Origin: Bacilli bacterium | Lineage (GTDB): Bacteria; Bacillota_I; Bacilli_A; ML615J-28; CAG-313 | DNA length: 5,647 nt | Assembly: GCA_900770645.1 (NCBI GenBank) | Contig: CAAGKY010000235.1 | Location: forward strand, 1 to 5,647 | Reading direction: 5' to 3' | Shown here: one piece after another, positions 1 to 4,955 of the stretch | Position numbering within the stretch: position 1 is the stretch's first letter | Layout: every line of letters begins with the position of its first letter | Notes under the pieces: generated by a model | The model's database searches: none | Seen by the model: the letters and a program-made list of their open reading frames with translations, nothing else | Told to the model about the DNA's origin: nothing | Made by a program: the position numbers and the translations under genes

Positions 1-66
1 CTGAACAGGGATTCATATAAATGTTTTTTTGGTGTCTACTTTTTCTTGACTATTTCAACTTTTGTG

Positions 67-95
67 TTGGTATTTTTCTTTATTTGTGATATAAT
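67..95 (+). promoter_or_regulatory. Sigma-A-type promoter of the kinase/beta-lactamase operon
   Basis: A perfect TATAAT -10 lies at 90-95 and is preceded by TG at 87-88, making an extended -10. A 4/6 -35 match (TTGGTA) sits at 67-72 with a 17-base spacer. Transcription would start near 102, leaving a very short leader before the AGGAGGTG ribosome binding site at 107-114. The better-looking TTGACT at 46-51 is too far from the -10 to pair with it. The rest of 1-119 holds no gene that I can see. Confidence 0.72.
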
Positions 96-119
96 TAAAT
101 ATAGTTAGGAGGTGTATTT

Positions 120-1541
120 ATGAGTACGTTACATCTAATGATAGGAATACCTGGAAGTGGTAAATCTACATATGTTGATAAACTATTAAAAACAGAAGAA
201 GGTAAAAACTTAAAACTTGTATCAACTGACAAAGTTCGACAAGATAATCCAAATCTTCCAGAATCAGAAGTTTTCCCTACTGTTTATAAAACTATGGGTG
301 AATACTTAAATAATGGCGTAGATGTTATATTTGACGCAACTAACATAACTCCTAAAGTAAGAAATAGATTAATTAGCAATCTAAAACAATATGTTTTAGA
401 ATTTGATATATGTGGTTATTTCTTTCCAATATACAGTAAAATATGTATGAATAGAGTTATCGAAAGAAATAAACTACCAAATGAATTATACTTACCACCT
501 GAAGTTCCACTATCATATGGAGAAAGCATAACTCTACCTACATATGATGAAGCTTTCAAATATTTAAAAGTAATACATATGGATGAAGAATTATTAAAAG
601 ATGTTATTATTGATCCATATCAAGGATATGCTTTCTATTATCGTAAAAAAGACCAAATAATTGAGGAATACAGCGGTTTTGAAAGTGTTAAGACATTTAA
701 TCCAATTAAAGATAAAACTTGTTTTAGACTTGCTAGTGTAAGTAAACAATTTATTGCTTATGCGATTAAAACATTAATTGATGATAATAAATTAAGTATG
801 GATACATCATTATATTCAATCTTTGAAAATATGCCAGAATATACAAAAAACATCAAAGTATCTAATTTAATATATCATACATCTGGTATATACGATTATG
901 AAGATATGGACCATACTGATTGTCAAATTTGTGATGAAGATGTATTAAACTATATTAGAACAACTGATAAAACATATTTTGAAATAGGCTCTAAATACCA
1001 ATATAGCAATACTGCTTACGTTATTTTAGGATTAATTATTGAAAAAGTAAGTAACGAAAAAATAGGTGATTATTTAGGTAAGATATTTAACGACCTTGGA
1101 ATGACTTATACAAAAGTAAATTATCAAGGCACAACAGAATTTGATTCAAGAGCATATGGACATATTAAAGAAAATAATAAGTTCATTGAAAAGGATCAAT
1201 ATTGGTGTAGCGCAACCATTGGAGATGGAGGTATTTACTCAAATGTTTTAGATCTTAAAAAATGGCTAAAATATATAAGTCAAGATAAGTATTTAGAATT
1301 TAAAGAAAATATTTTAAAACCTCATATTCTTCCAAATGGAGAAAACATTGAATATGGATATGGTATTAGAATTAAAACTGTAAATAATGTGGAAATTGTA
1401 TACCATTGTGGTGATACAATTGGAACTAATACGATTATTGGTTTCATTAAAGAATTAGATATCGAGTTTATTTTATTAACAAATATTAATGGTATTGATA
1501 CTGCAAAATTAATAGATAATATAATTAAGAAGGAGATGTAA
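120..1541 (+). CDS. Fusion protein: P-loop kinase (PNK/zeta-like) + serine beta-lactamase-family hydrolase
   Basis: A 473-residue protein with two recognisable enzyme domains. Residues 1 to about 155 form a P-loop kinase: Walker A GIPGSGKST at 9-17, a likely catalytic Asp37 in STDKVR, FDATN at 71-75, and a lid-like Arg pair at R112/R116. This resembles the AAA_33/T4 polynucleotide kinase and zeta-toxin group; the substrate is unknown. From about 168 to the end runs a class C beta-lactamase/penicillin-binding fold with its signature set intact: SVSK at 206-209 (catalytic Ser206, Lys209), HTSG at 253-256, YSN at 295-297, GDGG at 368-371 and HCG at 429-431. No signal peptide or membrane segment precedes either domain, so the protein should be cytoplasmic, which is odd for a beta-lactamase relative. 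The start is fixed by AGGAGGTG five bases upstream. It is first in a three-gene operon. Domain families are confident; the joint function is not known, and antibiotic resistance should not be assumed. Confidence 0.88.
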   Translation: MSTLHLMIGIPGSGKSTYVDKLLKTEEGKNLKLVSTDKVRQDNPNLPESEVFPTVYKTMGEYLNNGVDVIFDATNITPKVRNRLISNLKQYVLEFDICGYFFPIYSKICMNRVIERNKLPNELYLPPEVPLSYGESITLPTYDEAFKYLKVIHMDEELLKDVIIDPYQGYAFYYRKKDQIIEEYSGFESVKTFNPIKDKTCFRLASVSKQFIAYAIKTLIDDNKLSMDTSLYSIFENMPEYTKNIKVSNLIYHTSGIYDYEDMDHTDCQICDEDVLNYIRTTDKTYFEIGSKYQYSNTAYVILGLIIEKVSNEKIGDYLGKIFNDLGMTYTKVNYQGTTEFDSRAYGHIKENNKFIEKDQYWCSATIGDGGIYSNVLDLKKWLKYISQDKYLEFKENILKPHILPNGENIEYGYGIRIKTVNNVEIVYHCGDTIGTNTIIGFIKELDIEFILLTNINGIDTAKLIDNIIKKEM

Positions 1542-1543
1542 AT

Positions 1544-1945
1544 ATGAAGATTGCGGTTACATATGATATGGGTATGGTATTTCAACATTTTGGACATACT
1601 AGCCAGTTTAAAATTTATGATATTGAGGGTAGCGAAGTTTTAGGTGAAGAAATAGTTAATACAAATGGAGCGGGACACTGTGCGCTTGCGGAATTTTTAA
1701 CAAACTTAAAAGTAGATGTCCTAATTTGCGGAGGAATTGGTCCAGGTGCAATTAATGCATTAACTAACGCAGGGATTGATATTTATCCTGGAGTTATGGG
1801 TGAAGCAGATCTAGTTGTTAATGAGTATCTTGCTGGTATATTATTATATGACCCAGATAATGTATGTGATCATCACTCACATAGTGACCATGAATGTGGT
1901 GATCATGGATGTCATGATCATGACTGCCACTGTCATGATAAGTAA
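1544..1945 (+). CDS. NifX/NifB-family iron-molybdenum cofactor-binding-like protein with His/Cys-rich tail
   Basis: A 133-residue cytoplasmic protein of the dinitrogenase iron-molybdenum cofactor family (small RNase H-like fold). Residues 1 to about 104 carry the family pattern: MKIAVTYD start, HFGH at 15-18, QFKIYD at 21-26, GHCALAEFL at 44-52, and the glycine-rich stretch ICGGIGPGAI at 61-70. The last 26 residues (108-133) form a metal-binding-type tail with nine His and five Cys interspersed with Asp. Members in organisms without nitrogenase are common and are thought to carry metal or iron-sulfur clusters; no nif gene is visible here. The start has AAGGAG at 1530-1535 inside the end of the upstream gene, and only two bases separate the genes, so translation is probably coupled. 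The family call is strong. The physiological metal and partner are unknown. Confidence 0.9.
   Translation: MKIAVTYDMGMVFQHFGHTSQFKIYDIEGSEVLGEEIVNTNGAGHCALAEFLTNLKVDVLICGGIGPGAINALTNAGIDIYPGVMGEADLVVNEYLAGILLYDPDNVCDHHSHSDHECGDHGCHDHDCHCHDK
1917..1939 (+). promoter_or_regulatory. Hairpin directly upstream of an SD-less start codon
   Basis: ATCATGAC (1917-1924) and GTCATGAT (1932-1939) form a perfect 8-bp stem with a 7-base loop. It ends seven bases before the ATG at 1947, where a Shine-Dalgarno would be expected, and none is visible there. It lies in the His-codon-rich 3' end of the preceding gene, so a ribosome finishing that gene would melt it. The structure is seen in the sequence; a coupling role is inferred. 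It may simply result from repeated His/Asp codons. Confidence 0.4.
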
Positions 1946-1946
1946 A

Positions 1947-2372
1947 ATGAAAAAAGAAAATATTATTGTTAGTGCCTGTTTATTGGGAGTTAATTGTAAA
2001 TATAATGGTAACAATAATTACTGTCAAAAGGTTGTAGATTTAAAAGAAAAATACAACTTGATTACTATTTGTCCAGAAGTAGATGGTGGCTTACCAACTC
2101 CTAGAATCCCATCTGAAATAGTTAATGATAAAGTAATTAATGAAGCAGGTATTGATGTTACTAGTAAATATAATTTAGGGGCAAAAAAAGCACTAGATAA
2201 GGCTTTAGAAAACAATGTAAAAAAAGCTATTTTAAAAGCAAAAAGTCCTAGTTGTGGATGCGGTTATATATATGATGGATCGTTTACTCATACCTTAATA
2301 AAAGGTGATGGAGTTACCACAAAACTATTTAAAGAAAACAATATTGAAGTTTTAACAGAAGAAAATTTGTGA
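1947..2372 (+). CDS. DUF523 family protein (TudS-type [4Fe-4S] desulfidase family)
   Basis: A 141-residue protein matching the full length of the DUF523 family. Visible family blocks are VSACLLG at 8-14 (Cys11), ICPEVDGGLPTPRIP at 41-55 (Cys42, Glu44), KAKSPSCG at 97-104 (Ser100, Cys103) and IYDGSF at 108-113 followed by a GDGVTTKL block. One studied member, TudS, converts 2-thiouracil to uracil using a [4Fe-4S] cluster held by three cysteines; Cys11, Cys42 and Cys103 are the natural candidates here. Whether this protein shares that substrate is inference. The open frame extends upstream to 1815 but that part overlaps the NifX-like gene and encodes no family sequence. ATG at 1947 gives the expected N-terminus, one base after the preceding stop codon. 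No Shine-Dalgarno is present, so it is probably translated by re-initiation. It ends at TGA, supporting the standard code. Confidence 0.87.
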   Translation: MKKENIIVSACLLGVNCKYNGNNNYCQKVVDLKEKYNLITICPEVDGGLPTPRIPSEIVNDKVINEAGIDVTSKYNLGAKKALDKALENNVKKAILKAKSPSCGCGYIYDGSFTHTLIKGDGVTTKLFKENNIEVLTEENL

Positions 2373-2379
2373 AAAAAAC

Positions 2380-2403
2380 AAGGGTCGTTTTAATACGACC
2401 CTT
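2380..2403. terminator. Bidirectional intrinsic terminator between convergent genes
   Basis: AAGGGTCGT (2380-2388) pairs perfectly with ACGACCCTT (2395-2403) around a 6-base loop, giving a 9-bp stem. Read on the minus strand, a run of seven T (complement of 2372-2378) follows after one base, a strong tail for the converging queT, whose stop codon abuts the stem. Read on the plus strand the T run is short (2402-2405, two of the bases within the stem), so termination of the three-gene operon may be weaker. Confidence 0.88.
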
Positions 2404-2898
2404 TTAAATATCTAAAACTAATTCTTCAAATTTTTCGTTCTTCATTAGTAATTTTATTAGTGGAACACCCACAATACAAACAACTACAAACTCTCCAATA
2501 AACACCCAAAGTATTGTTAATAGACTAGGAATTAATGAAAAAGAATTGATAATTGATATTTCAATACCTACAATAATATTACCAATTGGAACCATTAATG
2601 AGGCTAAGAAAAGATGTTTTTTATTGAATAACATAATACCCATACAAGCAACAAAAGTAGCTAATGTTCCGAATATAACATCGGGTAATCCATATGGACT
2701 AAATAGGTTTGAAATAAAACAACCTAACACTAATGATATAGTATATTTATGGTTAAAAAAACATAGTAGCATTAAAATTTCAGCAATTCTAAATTGGATT
2801 TCTCCAAATGACATGAACCCGAAAATATATGTCAAAGCAACATATAAAGCGGCTACTATTGATAGTTTAGTAATAGATTTTATTTTGTTTGAAAGCAT
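2404..2898 (-). CDS. queT: QueT-family queuosine precursor transporter (ECF-type substrate-binding membrane subunit)
   Basis: A 164-residue, very hydrophobic membrane protein with about five to six transmembrane segments (roughly 12-28, 42-62, 72-90, 96-114 and 122-150). The family signature SFGEIQFRIAE is at 30-40, followed by GCFISNLFSPYGLPD at 59-73. QueT proteins are the S components of energy-coupling factor transporters for a queuosine precursor such as preQ1; the shared ATPase/T module is normally encoded elsewhere, and none is seen here. The assignment is strongly supported by the preQ1-I riboswitch in its leader. The start ATG (complement of 2896-2898) has AAGGAG seven bases upstream, and that Shine-Dalgarno lies in the riboswitch pseudoknot. 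The gene is monocistronic with its own promoter and terminator. Length matches the family and nothing is missing. Confidence 0.93.
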   Translation of the reverse strand: MLSNKIKSITKLSIVAALYVALTYIFGFMSFGEIQFRIAEILMLLCFFNHKYTISLVLGCFISNLFSPYGLPDVIFGTLATFVACMGIMLFNKKHLFLASLMVPIGNIIVGIEISIINSFSLIPSLLTILWVFIGEFVVVCIVGVPLIKLLMKNEKFEELVLDI

Positions 2899-2905
2899 AA
2901 AAAAA

Positions 2906-2954
2906 CTCCTTGTTTTATTATTTTAAAAGAGGGTTTAGCAAGGGAACCTCTTTC
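2906..2954 (-). ncRNA. preQ1-I riboswitch controlling queT translation
   Basis: On the minus strand, P1 is formed by AAAGAGG (2953-2947) and CCTCTTT (2932-2926). The loop begins TTC and contains CCTTG (2943-2939) and CTAAAC, as in the class I preQ1 aptamer. An A-rich linker (2925-2913) leads to CAAGG (2912-2908), which can pair with CCTTG to give the pseudoknot P2. CAAGG overlaps the AAGGAG Shine-Dalgarno (2911-2906), so preQ1 binding should hide the ribosome site and shut off uptake. There is no separate terminator hairpin, pointing to translational control. Confidence 0.93.
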
Positions 2955-2960
2955 AATAGT

Positions 2961-2989
2961 ATTATAGCACTTTTTAATACAAGTGTCAA
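2961..2989 (-). promoter_or_regulatory. Consensus sigma-A promoter of queT
   Basis: On the minus strand there is a perfect -35 TTGACA (complement of 2984-2989), a 17-base spacer and a perfect -10 TATAAT (complement of 2961-2966), with TG one base before the -10. Transcription would begin around 2954-2957, exactly at the 5' edge of the riboswitch. Such a full consensus suggests strong constitutive transcription, with control left to the riboswitch. Confidence 0.95.
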
Positions 2990-3035
2990 ATTAAAATATG
3001 AAAAATTGTCGTTTTATAAGAAAAAAAAGAACCCA

Positions 3036-3047
3036 TGTGATATAATT
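3036..3047 (+). promoter_or_regulatory. Extended -10 promoter of the MFS gene
   Basis: TGTG followed by A and TATAAT (-10 at 3041-3046) makes a strong extended -10. No convincing -35 lies 16-18 bases upstream. The same 12-mer, TGTGATATAATT, occurs at 85-96 in front of the first operon. Transcription would start near 3052, leaving about 20 bases before the start codon. It is divergent from the queT promoter; the two -35 regions are close together in the 174-base gap. Confidence 0.68.
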
Positions 3048-3060
3048 GAAAAAAAACATA

Positions 3061-3066
3061 AGGAGG
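3061..3066 (+). promoter_or_regulatory. Ribosome binding site that fixes the MFS start at GTG 3073
   Basis: AGGAGG lies six bases before GTG at 3073-3075. An upstream in-frame TTG at 3046 overlaps the -10 box, so it would not be in the transcript, and it has no ribosome binding site of its own. Confidence 0.85.
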
Positions 3067-3072
3067 AACGTT

Positions 3073-4281
3073 GTGTCTAATAAAAGATATTTATATTTAG
3101 TAATAGGAATGATTTCAATGCTATTTGCGGGAGTAATATATGCATGGTCTATTTTGAAAGTTTCTTTTTCAGAATTTAATTGGACTGCTCCACAGTTATC
3201 ATTAAACTATACTTTAACAATGTGTTGTTTTTGTTTAGGTGGACTACTTGGGAGCGTAATTAATAAAAAAATAGGGTCTAAAGTTACTTCGATTTTAGCA
3301 GCGTTACTTACAAGTTTAGGGTTTATTTTAACAGGAACTTTAAATGGGAATAGTATTATATTGTTATATATTTATTATGCGGTTATGAGCGGGCTAGGTA
3401 TTGGAATAACATATAACGTTATTATATCTTTGGTAGGTGCTCATTTTCCAGATAAGAAGGGATTTTGTTCTGGATGTTTAATGATGGGGTTTGGAGCAAG
3501 CACACTAATTCTGGGAAATCTTGCAAATGCGATGTTCCAAAATAATATTATTGGTTGGCGAAAAACATATTTAATCTTAGGTATTGTTATGGGAGTGGTT
3601 TTAATTTGTGCAGGATTAATTTTAAAAATGCCACAAGAAAATGATACAGTTAAAAAAACAAATCAACAAAAGAAAAATACAACAAAAGAAAATTTTGAAA
3701 TAAAGGACTTTACAACAAAAGAAATGCTTGGAAGATTTTCTTTTTGGCGTGTATTTCTTTGTTTAATTTGTTTAACAGCAGTTGGAAGTACAGTAATTAG
3801 TTTTGCGAAAGACCTGGCTTTATCAGTAGGAGCAAACAATAATTTAGCTACAACTCTAGTAGGGGTTTTATCAGTATGTAATGGGTTAGGGAGAATTTTA
3901 GTAGGTGTTTTGTTTGATAAATTAGGCCGTAAATTCACTATGATTTTTTCAAATATTTTAACTATGGCAGCAGCAGGATGCGTATTACTTGCGGTAGGAA
4001 TTAATTCATTAATTTTATGTATTATAGGGTTAGTTTTAGTAGGTATGTCATACGGTTCTTGTCCTACAGTTGCTTCAGCGATAACTTCTGCATTCTATGG
4101 ACAAAAGCACTTTTCAAGAAATTTTAGTATTATGAATTTTAACTTAATGATAGCTGCTTTCATCGCTACTGGATGTAGTAGTATATTGACTAGTACTGGT
4201 GGATATGTTGTTCCATTTATTGTATTATTATCATTAACTGGTTTAGCTTTAATTCTTAATTTTAGTATAAAAAGACCATAA
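3073..4281 (+). CDS. MFS transporter, oxalate/formate antiporter (OFA) family
   Basis: A 402-residue inner-membrane carrier with the twelve-helix layout of the major facilitator superfamily. TM1 is the run LYLVIGMISMLFAGVIYAWS (about 7-26), whose AGVIYAWS ending is typical of the oxalate:formate antiporter family (TC 2.A.1.11). A Lys-rich central cytoplasmic loop spans about 187-222, and a clear motif A (GVLFDKLGRK, 278-287) lies between TM8 and TM9; the equivalent loop in the first half is degenerate (about 60-70). Arg274 in TM8 may correspond to the substrate-binding Arg of OxlT, but the TM11 region (about 353-372) has no lysine, so oxalate/formate exchange is unlikely. Another small carboxylate such as lactate or pyruvate is a reasonable guess only. 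It has its own promoter and terminator, so it is a one-gene unit. Start is GTG at 3073; the length is normal. Confidence 0.88.
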   Translation: MSNKRYLYLVIGMISMLFAGVIYAWSILKVSFSEFNWTAPQLSLNYTLTMCCFCLGGLLGSVINKKIGSKVTSILAALLTSLGFILTGTLNGNSIILLYIYYAVMSGLGIGITYNVIISLVGAHFPDKKGFCSGCLMMGFGASTLILGNLANAMFQNNIIGWRKTYLILGIVMGVVLICAGLILKMPQENDTVKKTNQQKKNTTKENFEIKDFTTKEMLGRFSFWRVFLCLICLTAVGSTVISFAKDLALSVGANNNLATTLVGVLSVCNGLGRILVGVLFDKLGRKFTMIFSNILTMAAAGCVLLAVGINSLILCIIGLVLVGMSYGSCPTVASAITSAFYGQKHFSRNFSIMNFNLMIAAFIATGCSSILTSTGGYVVPFIVLLSLTGLALILNFSIKRP

Positions 4282-4285
4282 AAAC

Positions 4286-4313
4286 AGTTCCGATTAATCG
4301 GAACTTTTCGTTT
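4286..4313 (+). terminator. Intrinsic terminator of the MFS gene
   Basis: AGTTCCGA (4286-4293) and TCGGAACT (4298-4305) form a perfect 8-bp stem with a TTAA loop, followed by TTTTCGTTT (4305-4313). It begins four bases after the MFS stop codon and insulates the redox operon downstream. Confidence 0.9.
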
Positions 4314-4374
4314 AGTAAATAAACAATAAATCTATCACCCAAAAATTGCCTGTAAACAAAGACTTATATTTGAC

Positions 4375-4403
4375 TTGCAAAAAAAACAGAAATTTGTTAT
4401 AAT
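4375..4403 (+). promoter_or_regulatory. Promoter of the NuoE/NuoF-like redox operon
   Basis: TATAAT at 4398-4403 is preceded by TG at 4395-4396 (extended -10). TTGCAA at 4375-4380 gives a 4/6 -35 with a 17-base spacer. TTGACT at 4370-4375 is a closer -35 match but would leave a 22-base spacer. Transcription should start near 4410, giving a leader of about 57 bases. The stretch from 4314 to 4374 shows nothing recognisable. Confidence 0.72.
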
Positions 4404-4412
4404 AAGTAACGA
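4394..4412 (+). promoter_or_regulatory. Imperfect inverted repeat over the -10, possible Rex-like operator
   Basis: TTGTTA (4394-4399) and TAACGA (4407-4412) form an imperfect inverted repeat that covers the -10 box. Clostridial Rex sites resemble TTGTTA and TAACAA separated by six bases; here the gap is seven and one arm differs by one base. Rex, an NADH/NAD+ sensor, commonly represses hydrogenase and fermentation genes, so the context fits, but the odd spacing weakens the call. Confidence 0.25.
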
Positions 4413-4413
4413 G

Positions 4414-4443
4414 CGAGTTATACAAAAAAAGTATAATGATTCG
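4414..4443 (+). promoter_or_regulatory. Small hairpin in the leader of the redox operon
   Basis: TTATAC (4418-4423) pairs perfectly with GTATAA (4431-4436) around a loop of seven A. The stem can be extended by CGAG (4414-4417) with TTCG (4440-4443), counting one G-U pair, past a three-base bulge. It lies in the predicted 5' leader and ends 11 bases before the GGAGGT ribosome binding site (4455-4460). It may protect the mRNA end or bind a regulator; no known riboswitch class is recognised. Confidence 0.35.
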
Positions 4444-4466
4444 TAATAAAATGTGGAGGTTAATTT

Positions 4467-4955
4467 ATGGCTCATTTAAGTGCGACTGCTGTTAAGCAAA
4501 TTGAAGAAATTATCGCAAGATACCAAGATGAGAGAACACCGTTAATGATGATTCTTAGTGATATTCAAAATGAATATGGGTACATTCCTCTAGATGTACA
4601 AGAAATCATTTCTGAAAAAACTGGAATTCCTGTAGCGGAAATTTATGGGGTAGTAACATTCTACTCATTCTTCTCATTAAAACCAAAAGGAAAATTTGTT
4701 GTTGGTGTATGTTTAGGTACAGCTTGTTATGTTAAGGGTTCACAACAAGTTCTTGACAAATTCTCTGAAATTTTAAATATTAAACCAGGTGAAACATCAG
4801 AAGATGGTTTATTCACTCTTGATGCTTTACGTTGCATCGGTGCATGTGGTATTGCGCCTGCTATCACAATCAATGGAAAAGTATATCCAAAGGTTGCTGT
4901 AAATCAAGTGCCTGGAATCGTTGATGAATATCGTAAATTAGGAGGTGCAAACTAA
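4467..4955 (+). CDS. NuoE/HydC-type thioredoxin-like [2Fe-2S] subunit of an NAD(P)-linked redox complex
   Basis: A 162-residue soluble protein of the NuoE (24-kDa complex I subunit) family, of normal full length. An N-terminal helical part (about 1-72, with PLMMILSDIQNEYGYIP at 25-41 and EIYGVVTFYSFFS at 58-70) precedes a thioredoxin-like domain. The [2Fe-2S] ligands are all present: C82 and C87 (C-x4-C in CLGTAC) and C123 and C127 (C-x3-C in CIGAC). In anaerobic Bacillota this small subunit passes electrons between the NAD(H)-binding NuoF-like subunit and a [FeFe] hydrogenase (HydABC or Hnd type) or formate dehydrogenase, in the cytoplasm. The overlapping NuoF-like gene downstream supports this. 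GGAGGT at 4455-4460, six bases from the ATG, fixes the start. The exact complex cannot be decided because the catalytic subunit is outside the window. Confidence 0.94.
   Translation: MAHLSATAVKQIEEIIARYQDERTPLMMILSDIQNEYGYIPLDVQEIISEKTGIPVAEIYGVVTFYSFFSLKPKGKFVVGVCLGTACYVKGSQQVLDKFSEILNIKPGETSEDGLFTLDALRCIGACGIAPAITINGKVYPKVAVNQVPGIVDEYRKLGGAN

Noticed and set aside
4..30. Possible terminator of an upstream gene before the T run at 24-30
   Set aside because: Only three- or four-base arms (such as AACA with TGTT) can be formed, too weak to call.
46..51. TTGACT as the -35 of the first operon
   Set aside because: It is 38 bases from the only good -10 (90-95), too far for a sigma-A promoter.
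120..1541. Antibiotic resistance beta-lactamase
   Set aside because: The domain shares the fold and motifs of many esterases and peptidases, lacks an export signal and is fused to a kinase; resistance cannot be claimed.
1322..1597. Open frame of 91 codons on the minus strand
   Set aside because: It lies antisense to the conserved C-terminal hydrolase domain, has no ribosome binding site of note and resembles no family.
1544..1945. Evidence for nitrogen fixation
   Set aside because: The NifX/NifB-type fold is widespread in non-fixers, and no nitrogenase or cofactor-assembly gene is in the window.
1815..1946. Upstream extension of the DUF523 frame
   Set aside because: It overlaps the His-rich end of the NifX-like gene in another frame and encodes a Met/Ile/Val-rich sequence unrelated to the family; the family N-terminus begins at 1947.
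2370..2393. Mycoplasma-type code with TGA as Trp
   Set aside because: Reading through the TGA at 2370 would extend the DUF523 protein into the terminator hairpin, while stopping there gives the normal family length; Trp codons seen are TGG.
2546..2926. Open frame of 126 codons on the plus strand
   Set aside because: It is antisense to queT and would run over the riboswitch; the minus-strand product has a clear family match.
3663..3938. Open frame of 91 codons on the minus strand
   Set aside because: Antisense to the MFS gene, low complexity and no recognisable domain.
4432..4437. Second TATAAT in front of the NuoE-like gene
   Set aside because: No -35-like element at 16-18 bases upstream and no TG extension; it is explained by the leader hairpin arm.
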